Positions 53,250 to 63,291 of a stretch of DNA of 64,000 nt are shown in pieces. The DNA is from Paracoccus stylophorae. Lineage in GTDB: Bacteria > Pseudomonadota > Alphaproteobacteria > Rhodobacterales > Rhodobacteraceae. The DNA lies in NCBI RefSeq assembly GCF_028553765.1, contig NZ_CP067134.1, positions 2,523,001 through 2,587,000 of the forward strand, given 5' to 3'. How positions within the stretch are numbered: position 1 is the first letter of the stretch; each line of letters opens with the position of its first letter. The position numbers and the translations under genes are program-made. The notes beneath the pieces were generated by a model that did no database searches, was not told where the DNA came from, and saw nothing but the letters and a program-made list of their open reading frames with translations.

Positions 53250-54683
53250 TCATTCGGCGCTGTCGCGGGCATAGACATCCTCGTATCGGATGATGTCATC
53301 CTCGCCCAGATAGCTTCCCGTCTGCACCTCGATCAGCACCATCGGCACCTTGCCCGGGTTCTCCATCCGGTGAACCGCGCCAAGCGGCACATAGATCGAC
53401 TGGTTCTCGGTCACCAAAGTCACCGTGTCGTCTACCGTGACCCGCGCCGTGCCGCTGACGACGATCCAGTGTTCGGACCGGTGCACATGGCTTTGCAGCG
53501 ACAGCGCCGCGCCCGGCTTGACGACGATGCGCTTGACCTGGAACCGGTCGGCCAGCGCCAGCGTCTCGAACCAGCCCCAGGGGCGGTGGTCGCGCGGGAA
53601 GGCCACGGCCTGACGGCGGTTCTTCTTCTTCATCGCGGTGACGGCCTGCCGGACATCCTGCGCGCGCGCCTTGTCGGCGACCAGAACCGCATCGCCGGTG
53701 GCCACCACCATCACGTCCCGCAGACCGATGCCCACGACCTGAAGATCCGCGCTGTCCGAGCGTAGCAGCACGTCCTTGCAGTCGATGGCGGTCGAATTCG
53801 CATCCGCCACGACCCCGTCATCCGAAGGGTTGCGGCGCAACTCTTCGCGCCAGACCGCGTCCCATCCGCCCAGATCGGACCAGCGGCCGGAATAGGCGAC
53901 GACGGTCAGATTGTCGGCCTTTTCCATCACCGCATAGTCGATAGAATTGTCGGGCAGCCGTTCCCACGGCCCGCGCGCCAGCCGCAGAAAGCCCAGATCG
54001 GTGCGCGCCTCGCGCAGCGCGGTCTCGACCGGCTCGACATACTCGCCGGCATGGGCACGGAACGCCTGGATCATCGCGCGGGCGCTGAACAGGAAGATGC
54101 CGGCGTTCCACAGGAAGTTCCCCTGCGCCAGCATCGCGGCGGCGCGCGCGGCGTCGGGCTTTTCGACAAAGCGGGCCAAAGGCTGCGGCCCTTTGCCCGT
54201 TCCGGCCAGTTCCAGATAGCCATAGCCGGTCTCGGGCCGGTCGGGGGTGATCCCGAAGGTCACGATCCGCCCCTCGCGCGCGGGGCCGGTGCCCAAGGCG
54301 ACGGCGGCGGCGAATTCGTCCGCGTCGGGGATGACATGATCCGATGGCGCGACCAGCAGCAACCGTTCGGGATCTTCGTCCGCGACCATCAGCGCGGCGG
54401 CCAGAACCGCCGGCGCGGTGTTGCGGCCGACCGGCTCGATGGCGATGGCGCCGGGGGCGATGCCGATCTGTTCCAGCTGCTCGGCGACGATGAAGCGGAA
54501 ATCGGAATTGGTCATCACGATCGGGTCGGCATAACGCGGACCCGACAGCCGCCGGGCCGATGCCTGAAACAGCGTCTCATCCCCGATCAGCGGCGCGAAT
54601 TGTTTGGGAAAGCTTTTGCGAGAGACGGGCCACAGCCGGGTTCCCGACCCGCCTGCCATCAGAACCGGTGTAATCTTGTCCAT
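53250..54683 (-). CDS. manC: Mannose-1-phosphate guanylyltransferase/mannose-6-phosphate isomerase
   Basis: This 477-residue bifunctional-type protein has the nucleotidyltransferase opening VLMAGGSGTRLWPVSRKSFPK, then VAPSDHVI, FVEKPD and NSIDYAVMEKA, and a C-terminal cupin (RPWGWFETL, LQSHVHRSEHWIVVSGTARV) of the isomerase. It makes GDP-mannose for polysaccharides. GCAGGAGGGG precedes the ATG. It is alone here; no glycosyltransferase cluster is adjacent. Confidence 0.94.
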   Translation of the reverse strand: MDKITPVLMAGGSGTRLWPVSRKSFPKQFAPLIGDETLFQASARRLSGPRYADPIVMTNSDFRFIVAEQLEQIGIAPGAIAIEPVGRNTAPAVLAAALMVADEDPERLLLVAPSDHVIPDADEFAAAVALGTGPAREGRIVTFGITPDRPETGYGYLELAGTGKGPQPLARFVEKPDAARAAAMLAQGNFLWNAGIFLFSARAMIQAFRAHAGEYVEPVETALREARTDLGFLRLARGPWERLPDNSIDYAVMEKADNLTVVAYSGRWSDLGGWDAVWREELRRNPSDDGVVADANSTAIDCKDVLLRSDSADLQVVGIGLRDVMVVATGDAVLVADKARAQDVRQAVTAMKKKNRRQAVAFPRDHRPWGWFETLALADRFQVKRIVVKPGAALSLQSHVHRSEHWIVVSGTARVTVDDTVTLVTENQSIYVPLGAVHRMENPGKVPMVLIEVQTGSYLGEDDIIRYEDVYARDSAE

Positions 54684-54807
54684 CCAGACCCCTCCTGCCC
54701 GCGCCGTTCGCGGCCGCCATTGTCACACGCGATGCCCGACGCAATGCGGTCCGTGCGGGATAGACCATGACGCCGCCCGCGCCAAGAGAGCGGCGGACGC
54801 ATCGCGC

Positions 54808-56091
54808 CTATCCGCGGCCCTTCATGGGTGCGCCCGCCACATAGGTCTGCGCCACCGCGCGGTCGTCGCCCATGATCTGCAGGATGAACAATTCCTCGGC
54901 CAGCGACCGGATGCGTTCGGCCCGCAGCGCCATGGCCGGCGTGGCGCGAACGTCCAGCACCACCAGATCGGCGTCGCTGCCCGGTTGCAGCGTCCCGATC
55001 CGGTCGGCCATGCCCAAGGCCATCGCGTTGCCGCGCGTGACCCAGTGGAAGGCCGCCAGCGGGTCCAGCTTCTGCCCGCGCAGTTGCAGGATCTTGTAGC
55101 CCTCGTTCAGGGTTTGCAGCATGGAATAGCTGGTGCCGCCGCCGATATCGGTGGCGATGCCGCAGGTGATCCCGGCCGCGCGCAGCCCGGCCTCGTCGAA
55201 CAGGCCCGATCCGAGAAACAGGTTCGAGGTCGGGCAGAACACCGCCCGGCTGCCGGTTTCGGCCATGCGCGCGATCTCGCGGTCGCGCAGATGGATGGCG
55301 TGACCCAGAAGCAGCTTTTCCGACAGCAGCCCATGGGTTTCGTAGATATCCAGATAATCGCGCGCCTGCGGATAGAGGCTGAGGGTAAATGCGATCTCGT
55401 CCAGGTTTTCGGACAGATGCGTCTGGATGTGGCAATCGGGATGTTCACGGGCAAGCTGGCCGGTCGCCGCCATCTGTTCGGGGGACGAGGTGATCGCGAA
55501 ACGCGGCGTGATCGCGTAACGCTGCCGCCCCTTGCCGTGCCAGCGCGCGATCAGCGCCTTACTGCCGTCGTATCCCTGCTGCGGGGTGTCCAGAACCTGG
55601 GGCGGGGCGTTGCGGTCCATCATCACCTTGCCCGCGATCATCGCCATGTTGCGGGCATGGGCGGCCGAAAACAGCGCCTCGACGCTTTCGGGATGGACGG
55701 AACAGAAGGCGACGGCGGTGGTCGTGCCGTGATCGGTCAGCAGGTTCAGGAACGCGTCCGCCATGGCCGAGGCGTGCCCCTGCTGGTTGAAACGGCCCTC
55801 CTCGGGGAAGGTATAGGTGTTCAGCCAGTCCAGCAGCTGCGCCCCCCAGCTGGCCACGACCTGCGCCTGCGGGAAATGGATATGGGTGTCGATGAAGCCC
55901 GGCAGGATCAGATGCGGGCGGTGGTCGATTTCCGGCAGGTCCGGCCGCGCAAGCCGCGCGTGATCGTCCACCGCGAGGATGCGCCCGTCTTCGATCAGGA
56001 TGGCGCCGTCTTCCAGAAAGCGGTGGTTGTCGCCGGTTTCGGCCGGGTCGGCGTGAAAGTCGAGGACACGGCCCCGGATCAGCTGTTGCAT
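54808..56091 (-). CDS. guaD: Guanine deaminase
   Basis: This 427-residue amidohydrolase turns guanine into xanthine. Zinc-binding motifs are PGFIDTHIHFPQ, THLSENLDEI, LGHAIHL and ATDIGGGTSYSM. It overlaps xdhC by 13 bases and lies last in the xdhA-xdhB-xdhC-guaD operon, so its xanthine product is used by the enzyme coded just upstream. Confidence 0.94.
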   Translation of the reverse strand: MQQLIRGRVLDFHADPAETGDNHRFLEDGAILIEDGRILAVDDHARLARPDLPEIDHRPHLILPGFIDTHIHFPQAQVVASWGAQLLDWLNTYTFPEEGRFNQQGHASAMADAFLNLLTDHGTTTAVAFCSVHPESVEALFSAAHARNMAMIAGKVMMDRNAPPQVLDTPQQGYDGSKALIARWHGKGRQRYAITPRFAITSSPEQMAATGQLAREHPDCHIQTHLSENLDEIAFTLSLYPQARDYLDIYETHGLLSEKLLLGHAIHLRDREIARMAETGSRAVFCPTSNLFLGSGLFDEAGLRAAGITCGIATDIGGGTSYSMLQTLNEGYKILQLRGQKLDPLAAFHWVTRGNAMALGMADRIGTLQPGSDADLVVLDVRATPAMALRAERIRSLAEELFILQIMGDDRAVAQTYVAGAPMKGRG

Positions 56092-56819
56092 GGGTATTTG
56101 TTCAAAGAAGAAGTGACGATCAGCCGCGCGATCAGTTCGGCGGCGGTGAAGGCGGCGATCACGGCGGGCCGCTTGTCATCGGAAAACCCCGCGCCGATCG
56201 GGGAGGTCAATGGCGCGGGGTCAAGGCCACGCTCGCGCGCGAAACGGTCGAACCGCGCGCGTTTCGTGGCGCTGCCGATCATGCCGACATAGGCAAGATC
56301 GTTGCGGGACAACGCCTCGGCCGCCAGCAGGAAATCCAGCGCGTGATCGTGGGTCAGGATCACGACGGCGCTGCCGGGACGGGCGGCGCGGAGTTCCGCC
56401 TCGGGCAGGGGCGTCAGGCGGGTGGCAAGGCCCGGCGCGGCCTGCGCCAGTTCCTCGGGCCGCGAATCGATCAAGAGCGGGTTCACCGGCAGCGGACGCA
56501 GCGCCAGCGCCAGCGCACGGCCGACATGGCCCGCGCCGAAGACCAGCACATCGGGCTGCTGTTGCGGGGTCGGTCCGTCGCGGTCCAGCTGCAACAGGAC
56601 GCGGCCGCCGCAGCACTGCCCGATCTCGGGGCCCAGGGGGACGTCCATCTGCGCCTCGGCCTCGCGCGATTCCAGCATCTGCCGCGCGCGGTCGATGGCC
56701 ATGTATTCCAGCTGGCCGCCGCCGATGCTGCCCTCGATCCGGTCCGGGCCCACGAACATCTCGGCGCCCTCGTCGCGCGGGGTGGAACCCTGGGCGCGGA
56801 TCACGCGGACGCGGATCAT
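56079..56819 (-). CDS. xdhC: Xanthine dehydrogenase accessory protein XdhC
   Basis: This 246-residue protein inserts sulfurated molybdenum cofactor into XDH. It shows IRAQGSTPRDEGAEMFVG, GQCCGGRVLLQL and a Rossmann VLVFGAGHVGRALA, all typical. ATG at 56819 overlaps xdhB's stop as ATGA. The N-terminus is a little shorter than in some relatives. Confidence 0.93.
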   Translation of the reverse strand: MIRVRVIRAQGSTPRDEGAEMFVGPDRIEGSIGGGQLEYMAIDRARQMLESREAEAQMDVPLGPEIGQCCGGRVLLQLDRDGPTPQQQPDVLVFGAGHVGRALALALRPLPVNPLLIDSRPEELAQAAPGLATRLTPLPEAELRAARPGSAVVILTHDHALDFLLAAEALSRNDLAYVGMIGSATKRARFDRFARERGLDPAPLTSPIGAGFSDDKRPAVIAAFTAAELIARLIVTSSLNKYPCNS

Positions 56820-59128
56820 GGCTTCAGCCGGTTCACGGCCATCAGCACGCGTTCGGGCGTCGCGGGCGCATCCAGCCGCGCCGGTTCGCGGTAATCCGCG
56901 ACCGAGGCCACGGCCATGTTGATCGCCTCGAACACGCTGATGCCCAGCATGAAGGGCGGCTCGCCCACGGCCTTGGACCGCTTGATCGTGCGTTCGGCGT
57001 TTTCGGACCAGTCGGCCAGCGTCACGTTGAAGATGCGCGGCCGGTCCGACGCCAGCGGGATCTTGTAGGTCGAGGGGGCATGGGTGCGCAGCTGCCCCTT
57101 GTCGTCCCACCACAATTCCTCGCAGGTCAGCCAGCCGGTGCCCTGCACGAACGCGCCCTCGATCTGGCCCTTGTCGATGGCCGGATTCAGGCTGCGCCCG
57201 ACATCGTGGATCACGTCGGTCCGGTCGATCACGTATTCGCCGGTCAGCGTATCGACCGACACCTCGGACACCGCCGCGCCATAGGCGAAGTAATAGAACG
57301 GTCGCCCCCGGCCCGTGGCGCGGTCCCAGTGGATCTTGGGCGTCTTGTAGAACCCCGCCGCCGACAGATGGATGCGCGCCACATAGGCCGCCGCGATCAC
57401 CTCGGACCACGGGATGTCGCGGTCGCCGGCGCGGATATGGCCGGGCACGAACCGCACCTCGTCGCGCGGCGCCTGCCAGCGTTCGGCGACGAACTCGATC
57501 AGCCGCGCCTTGATCTGGTCGGCCGCGTCCAGCGCCGCCATCCCGTTCAGGTCGGTCCCCGACGACGCCGCCGTGGCCGAGGTGTTGGGCACCTTTTCGG
57601 TCGTGGTCCTGGTGATCTTGATGCGGCCGATGTCGCACTGGAACGCCTCGGCCACGACCTGCGCGACCTTGGTGTTCAGCCCCTGCCCCATCTCGGTCCC
57701 GCCATGGTTCAGCGCGATCGAGCCGTCGGAGTAGATGTGGATCAGCGATCCGGCCTGGTTGAAATGCGTGGCGGTGAAGCTGATGCCGAACTTCACCGGC
57801 GTCAGCGCGATGCCCTTGCGGATCACCCCGCCCCGGGCGTTCCAGTCCAGCACGGCGCGGCGGCGGGCGTGATAGTCGCTTGCCGTCTCAAGCTCGTTGA
57901 AGATGCGCGGCAGGATCTGGTCCTTGACCTCCTGGTGATAGGGGGTCAGCTGGCCGTTGCGATACAGGTTCTTCTGCCGGATCTCATACGGGTCGCGGCC
58001 AAGCGCATAGCCGATTTCCTCGACGATCCGTTCGGCCACGATGACGCCCTGCGGGCCGCCGAAGCCGCGAAAGGCGGTGTTGCTGACGGTGTGGGTGCGC
58101 ATCGGATGGCTGCGCAGTTCCACGTCGGGATAGAAATAGGCGTTGTCGGCGTGAAACAGCGCCCGGTCGGTGACCGGGCCGGACAGATCGGCCGAAAACC
58201 CGCAGCGCGCGTACCAGTCGCCCTGCACGGCAAGGATCTGCCCTTCGTCGTCAAAGCCAACCTCGTAATCGACCACGAAATCGTGGCGCTTGCCGGTGGC
58301 GATCATGTCGTCGTCGCGGTCGGGGCGGATCTTGACGGCGCGGTTCCAGCGTTTCGCGGCGACGGCGGCGACGCAGGCGAACAGGTTCATCTGCGTTTCC
58401 TTGCCGCCGAACCCGCCGCCCATGCGGCGCACGTTCACCACGACCGAATGGCTGGGCACGCCAAGGACGTGGGCCACCATGTGCTGCACCTCGGACGGGT
58501 GCTGGGTCGAGACGTTGACGACCACGTCCTCGTCCTCGCCCGGCACGGCCATGGCGATCTGGCCCTCAAGATAGAAATGGTCCTGTCCGCCGATCCCGAA
58601 CCGGCCCTTGATCCGCCGCGGCGCCCTGGCCATCGCGGCGCGCGCGTCGCCGCGCCGCAGGGTCAGCGGGTCGGTGACGTAGTCGTGGCCGGCATCGCGG
58701 GCGGCGATGGGGTCCAGCGCGAAGGGCAGCGGCTGATAGTCGATCTTCGCCTTGTGCGCGGCGCGCCGGGCCTGATCGCGGGTCTCGGCGATCACGGCAA
58801 AGACCGGCTGGCCCCAGAACAGCACCTTGCCGTCCGCAAAGACCGGATCGTCGTTCTTGCCGTTGGGCGAGACGTCGTTGACGCCCGGCAGATCGTCGGC
58901 GGTCAGTACGCCCAGCACGCCGGGATGGGCCAGCGTGTCGGTGAAATCCATCCCGGTGATCGTGCCATGCGCGCATTGCGACAGGCCCAGATAGGCGTGG
59001 ATCAGCCCGTAAGGCTCGGCCAGATCGTCGGTATATTCGGCGCGACCGGTGACATGCTTGATCGCGCTGTCATGGATCGTGCCGCTATGGGCAAGGCCGG
59101 TCAGCGTGGTGTCGTCTTTCATCGTCAT
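56816..59128 (-). CDS. xdhB: Xanthine dehydrogenase, molybdopterin-binding subunit
   Basis: This 770-residue large subunit binds the Mo cofactor: GQDHFYLEG, RRMGGGFGGKETQ, AFRGFGGPQG (substrate Arg) and GGTEMGQGLNTKVAQV, ending with KAVGEPPFMLG, which holds the catalytic Glu. It oxidises hypoxanthine and xanthine to urate. ATG at 59128 overlaps xdhA's stop. Confidence 0.96.
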   Translation of the reverse strand: MTMKDDTTLTGLAHSGTIHDSAIKHVTGRAEYTDDLAEPYGLIHAYLGLSQCAHGTITGMDFTDTLAHPGVLGVLTADDLPGVNDVSPNGKNDDPVFADGKVLFWGQPVFAVIAETRDQARRAAHKAKIDYQPLPFALDPIAARDAGHDYVTDPLTLRRGDARAAMARAPRRIKGRFGIGGQDHFYLEGQIAMAVPGEDEDVVVNVSTQHPSEVQHMVAHVLGVPSHSVVVNVRRMGGGFGGKETQMNLFACVAAVAAKRWNRAVKIRPDRDDDMIATGKRHDFVVDYEVGFDDEGQILAVQGDWYARCGFSADLSGPVTDRALFHADNAYFYPDVELRSHPMRTHTVSNTAFRGFGGPQGVIVAERIVEEIGYALGRDPYEIRQKNLYRNGQLTPYHQEVKDQILPRIFNELETASDYHARRRAVLDWNARGGVIRKGIALTPVKFGISFTATHFNQAGSLIHIYSDGSIALNHGGTEMGQGLNTKVAQVVAEAFQCDIGRIKITRTTTEKVPNTSATAASSGTDLNGMAALDAADQIKARLIEFVAERWQAPRDEVRFVPGHIRAGDRDIPWSEVIAAAYVARIHLSAAGFYKTPKIHWDRATGRGRPFYYFAYGAAVSEVSVDTLTGEYVIDRTDVIHDVGRSLNPAIDKGQIEGAFVQGTGWLTCEELWWDDKGQLRTHAPSTYKIPLASDRPRIFNVTLADWSENAERTIKRSKAVGEPPFMLGISVFEAINMAVASVADYREPARLDAPATPERVLMAVNRLKP

Positions 59129-60576
59129 GCCTCCACCGCGTGGGTCAGCCGCACGGGCAGACCCTGTTCGGAATGTTCCAGCCAGAACCGGCGGAACAGG
59201 TTGGCCGCCACCGTGCTGCGATATTCGGCGCTGGCGCGCCAGTCGGACAGCGGCTGGAAATCGCCCGCGACGGCGCGGGCGGCGGCCTCGAAGGTTTCGG
59301 CCGCGAAGGGCTGGCCGGTCAGCGCGGCTTCGGCCCGCGCCGCGCGTTTCGGCGTCGCGGCCATGCCGCCAAAGGCCACGCGGGCGCTTGTGATCGTGTC
59401 GCCCTCGACGTCGAGGCAGAACCCGGCGGCGACCGAGGTGATGTCGCTGTCGCGGCGCTTGCTGATCTTGTAGGCGGCCACGCGGGCATCGCGGCGGATC
59501 GGGATCGCGATTTCCTCGACGAACTCGCCCGGTGCGCGGTCCTGCTTGCCATAGTCGATGAAGAAATCCTGCAACGCCACCTCGCGCCGCGCCTGCCCCT
59601 TGCGCAGCACGATCCGCGCGCCAAGCGCGATCAGCAGCGGCGGCGTGTCCCCGATGGGCGAGCCGTTGGCGATATTGGCGCCGATCGTGCCCATGTTGCG
59701 CACCTGCCATCCGCCGATCCGCAGCCAGTAATCATGCGCGGCGGGAATGTGTTCCGCGATCAGCGGCGCGGCTTCGGAATAGGTGACGCCCGCGCCCAGG
59801 CGAATCTCGCCGTCGCGGGTTTCGACCCCCTTCATCAGATGCCCGATGAACACCGCCGGAGAGACGTCGCGCAGGAATTTCGTCACCCACAGCCCGACAT
59901 CGGTCGCGCCCGCCACAAGGGTGGCTTTCGGGTCCTGTTCCAGCACGGCGGCCAGATCGTCCGCATCCGCGGGGATGATCGCGCGCTGATCGCCCTTGCG
60001 CAGCTCGATCCGCTGTCCGCGCATCGCGCGCAGGGCTTCGGTCACCGTCTCGCGTTCCACGGCCAGCGCGTCCTGCGCCTGCCCGCCGGCCTGTCCGGCG
60101 GCCTGCGCGGCCTTGATGATCGGCTCGTATCCGGTGCAGCGGCACAGATTGCCCTGCAACGCCTGTTCGATGCGGGCAACGCTTGCGTCCGGGTCGCGCA
60201 TCCACAGGGCGTAAAGCGACATGACGATGCCCGGCGTGCAAAAGCCGCACTGGCTGCCGTGATGTTCGACCATCGCCTTCTGGATCGGGTGCAGCCCGCC
60301 ATCGGGTCCACGCAGATGTTCGACGGTGACGATGTGGCAGCCGTGGCACGAGGCCAGAAACCGGATGCAGGCATTGATCGGCTCATAGATCAGGCCGGTG
60401 TCGGTCAGCCGCCCGACCAGCACGGTGCAGGCGCCGCAATCGCCTTCGGCGCAGCCTTCCTTGGTGCCGATCAGGCGGCGGTCGATGCGCAGGAAATCCA
60501 GCAGCGTGTCGGCCGCGCCGACCTCGGACGTGCGGATTTCCCGGTCGTTCAGCAAAAAGCGCAACTCGGACGACAT
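59125..60576 (-). CDS. xdhA: Xanthine dehydrogenase, FeS/FAD subunit
   Basis: This 483-residue small subunit has two [2Fe-2S] domains (EGCAEGDCGACTVL; QCGFCTPGIVMSLYAL and GNLCRCTGY) and a FAD domain (TLVAGATDVGLWVTK, GTIGANIANGSPIGD). AGGAGGGAATGTC precedes ATG 60576. It is the first gene of the operon, divergent from a LysR regulator. Confidence 0.96.
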   Translation of the reverse strand: MSSELRFLLNDREIRTSEVGAADTLLDFLRIDRRLIGTKEGCAEGDCGACTVLVGRLTDTGLIYEPINACIRFLASCHGCHIVTVEHLRGPDGGLHPIQKAMVEHHGSQCGFCTPGIVMSLYALWMRDPDASVARIEQALQGNLCRCTGYEPIIKAAQAAGQAGGQAQDALAVERETVTEALRAMRGQRIELRKGDQRAIIPADADDLAAVLEQDPKATLVAGATDVGLWVTKFLRDVSPAVFIGHLMKGVETRDGEIRLGAGVTYSEAAPLIAEHIPAAHDYWLRIGGWQVRNMGTIGANIANGSPIGDTPPLLIALGARIVLRKGQARREVALQDFFIDYGKQDRAPGEFVEEIAIPIRRDARVAAYKISKRRDSDITSVAAGFCLDVEGDTITSARVAFGGMAATPKRAARAEAALTGQPFAAETFEAAARAVAGDFQPLSDWRASAEYRSTVAANLFRRFWLEHSEQGLPVRLTHAVEA

Positions 60577-60688
60577 GACATTCCCTCCTGGCGGTGGACC
60601 CGTCCAAAACAGTAGGGCGGAAAAAGGATTTGCGAAATCGGCCGCGACACGGAAGACTTTACACGAAACGTTGAAAGCGGGGGGAAGA

Positions 60689-61582
60689 ATGTCGTATCTG
60701 GAAAGCCTGCGCGTGTTCGTCCGGGTGGTCGAGCTGGGGTCGATCACCGCCGGGGGACGGGATTTGCGGCTGTCCCCGGCCGTTGCCTCCAACCGCATCA
60801 AGGATCTTGAAAATCGCTTCGGCGTCAGGCTGCTGAACCGCACCACCCGCAAGCTGACCACGACCGAGATCGGGCGCGCCTTCTATGACCATGCCCGCCG
60901 CGTCATCGACACGCTGGACGAGGCCGAGGCACTGGTCAGCAGCTTTTCGGGCAAGCCGCAGGGGGTGATCCGGCTGACTGCGCCCCTGGGGCTGGGGCGG
61001 CGGCTGATCGCGCCGCTGATCCCGGCGTTCTGCGCCGACAATCCCGGCGTCGATTTCCGCCTGCGGCTGTCGGATCGCAACGTCAACATCGTCGAGGACG
61101 CCATAGATCTGGCCTTCTTTCTGGGCGAGCCGGCCGATTCGGCGCTGAAATGGCGCAAGATCGCGGATGCGCCGCGGGTGCTGGTGGCATCGCCCGAATA
61201 CCTTGCCGCGCACGGAACCCCGCAAAAGCCCGAGGATCTGGCCGATCACAACTGTCTGCTGCTGCGCTATCCGCGCAGCCCGGAATATTTCTGGGTGCTG
61301 CAAACCGAACAGGGCCAGCAGAAGATGATGGTGAACGGGCGCTATGACACCGATGACGGCGACGTGCTGCGGTCCTGGGCGCTGGCCGGGCACGGCATTG
61401 CCAACCGCCCGCTTTACGAGATCCGCGACGATCTGGCGGCGGGCACACTGGTCAAGGTTCTGCCCGACGCGCCGCCCCTGCCCGGCCAGTTCGGCTGTCT
61501 GACGCCGCATCGGCGATTGCAGGACCCCAAGGTGCGCATGTTCGCCGATTTTGCCGTGCGCGAGCTGAAGAAGATCTTCTGA
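60689..61582 (+). CDS. LysR-family transcriptional regulator
   Basis: This 297-residue protein has an N-terminal winged HTH (LESLRVFVRVVELGSITAGG, then LSPAVASNRIKDLENRFGVRLLNR) and a LysR substrate domain. GGGGGAAG lies before ATG 60689. It is divergent from xdhA with 112 bases between, the classic layout for control of the neighbour, so a purine-responsive activator is inferred. Confidence 0.9.
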   Translation: MSYLESLRVFVRVVELGSITAGGRDLRLSPAVASNRIKDLENRFGVRLLNRTTRKLTTTEIGRAFYDHARRVIDTLDEAEALVSSFSGKPQGVIRLTAPLGLGRRLIAPLIPAFCADNPGVDFRLRLSDRNVNIVEDAIDLAFFLGEPADSALKWRKIADAPRVLVASPEYLAAHGTPQKPEDLADHNCLLLRYPRSPEYFWVLQTEQGQQKMMVNGRYDTDDGDVLRSWALAGHGIANRPLYEIRDDLAAGTLVKVLPDAPPLPGQFGCLTPHRRLQDPKVRMFADFAVRELKKIF

Positions 61583-61586
61583 CGGC

Positions 61587-63218
61587 CTAGCCGGAAAAGA
61601 CCGTCTCCAGCACCGCATCCGCCGTTCCGGCAGGGATGGCACCGGCCAGCCGGCCCCGTCCGCCGCGCAGCCGCGTCCGGCAGAAGGCCGCGGCCATTTC
61701 GGCATCGGCCCGCCGCAGCAGGATCGACGCCGTCAGCAGCAGGGCGCTGCGTTCGACGAACCACCGCGCCTCGGCCTCGGGCGGCGTGTCGCGCCAGCGC
61801 GCGCGGTAATCGGCCAGCGCGGCATCGTAATCGGGCTGAAGCCCCGCGCCTGCATCCAGTTCGTCCGCCAGCACCTGCCCCGCCAGAGGTTCGCGCGCCA
61901 GCGTGCGCAGCGCGTCAAGGCAGATGATGTTGCCCGACCCTTCCCAGATGCCGTTCAGCGGCGCTTCGCGATACAGCAGCGGCAGCGGCGTATCCTCGAC
62001 ATAGCCCATGCCGCCCAGCACCTCCATCGCCTCGGCCAGAACCAGCGGACACAGCTTGTTCGACAGGTATTTCGCCAGCGCCACGCCGATCCGGGCAAAG
62101 GCGCGGTCCTGCGGTCGCTGCCCGTCGAAACTGGCCGCGACATGCAGCCCCAAAGCCAGCGCGCCCGCCATGTCCAGCGCCAGATCGCCCAGCACCGCCC
62201 GCATCAGCGGCTGGTCGATCAGGGGCCGCTGGAACACGCGCCGGTGCACCGTCCAGTGATGCGCCTCGCGCAGCGCCGCGCGCATCAGCCCGGCGGGCGC
62301 CATCGCCGTATCCAGCCTTGTGTGGTGCACCATCTGAAGAATGGTGCGGATGCCGCCGCCGTCCTCGCCGATCCGAAAGGCCAGCGCGTCGCGATATTCG
62401 ATCTCGGCCGAGGCGTTGGACCGGTTGCCCAGCTTGTCCTTCAGCCGCTGGATCTGGATGCCGTTGCGCCCCTGTTCCAGCCAGCGCGGCACCAGAAAAC
62501 AGGTCAGACCCGCATCGGTCTGCGCCAGCGTCAGGAACCCGTCGGACATGGGCGCCGAACAGAACCATTTATGCCCGGTCAACCGCCACGCATCGCCATC
62601 AGGGACCGCGCGGGTGGTATTGGCGCGCACATCCGATCCGCCCTGCTTTTCGGTCATCGCCATGCCAAGCGTTGCGCCGCGTTTTGCCGACACCGGCTGC
62701 ACCGAAGGATCGTAATCCCGCGACAGCAGCTTTTCGCGCCACTCGCCGGGCAGATCCGCCGCACCCGCGATCACCGGCATTGCCGCATAGGTCATGGTCA
62801 GCGGGCAGCAATGCCCCGGCTCGACCTGGCTGGCCAGATAGACCATGGCGGCATGGGTCCGGTGCCCGTCCGCCCGGCCCCTGGCCCCGCCCTGCCACGC
62901 GATGGAATGATACCCGGCCCGTGCCGAGGCCTGCATGAAGCGGTGATAGGCGGGGTGGAAATGGACCTCGTCCAGCCGCCTGCCGCCGCGGTCGAACAGC
63001 TGCAGTCGCGGCGGATTGCGGTTGGCCTCGCGCGCGGCGTCGGCCATCTCGGCCCGGCCCAGCACAAGGCCATACTCGGCCAGCCCGTCCGCCCCCGCGA
63101 CATCGCCCACCAGCCGCCGCAGCAGCGGATCGTCGGCCCACAGATCGCGGTCCCCCGGCACGGGCGGCTGGTTCGTCACGTCATGGGTGGCCAGATCGGC
63201 CCGGGGTTCCGGCGTCAT
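61587..63218 (-). CDS. AidB-like acyl-CoA dehydrogenase
   Basis: This 543-residue protein has the acyl-CoA dehydrogenase core with MTEKQGGSDVRANTT, GHKWFCSAPMSD, LKDKLGNRSNASAEIEY and MEVLGGMGYVEDTPLPLLYREAPLNGIWEGS split over its length. Length and the N-terminal HPAYHRFM region match E. coli AidB/isovaleryl-CoA dehydrogenase relatives. It may protect DNA from alkylation or oxidise an acyl-CoA. It lies convergent to the LysR gene. Confidence 0.88.
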   Translation of the reverse strand: MTPEPRADLATHDVTNQPPVPGDRDLWADDPLLRRLVGDVAGADGLAEYGLVLGRAEMADAAREANRNPPRLQLFDRGGRRLDEVHFHPAYHRFMQASARAGYHSIAWQGGARGRADGHRTHAAMVYLASQVEPGHCCPLTMTYAAMPVIAGAADLPGEWREKLLSRDYDPSVQPVSAKRGATLGMAMTEKQGGSDVRANTTRAVPDGDAWRLTGHKWFCSAPMSDGFLTLAQTDAGLTCFLVPRWLEQGRNGIQIQRLKDKLGNRSNASAEIEYRDALAFRIGEDGGGIRTILQMVHHTRLDTAMAPAGLMRAALREAHHWTVHRRVFQRPLIDQPLMRAVLGDLALDMAGALALGLHVAASFDGQRPQDRAFARIGVALAKYLSNKLCPLVLAEAMEVLGGMGYVEDTPLPLLYREAPLNGIWEGSGNIICLDALRTLAREPLAGQVLADELDAGAGLQPDYDAALADYRARWRDTPPEAEARWFVERSALLLTASILLRRADAEMAAAFCRTRLRGGRGRLAGAIPAGTADAVLETVFSG

Positions 63219-63291
63219 CGTGGCGGGCTTTCGCGGTTGCGCGTTCCCCCGCAGGATAGGCCAGGATCGCCCGCCGCCCAAGCCCTCGCGG

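Noticed and set aside
56210..59473. Long plus-strand open frame opposite xdhC/xdhB
   Set aside because: Arg/Gly/His-rich antisense reading of conserved Xdh genes; no ribosome-binding site or domain.
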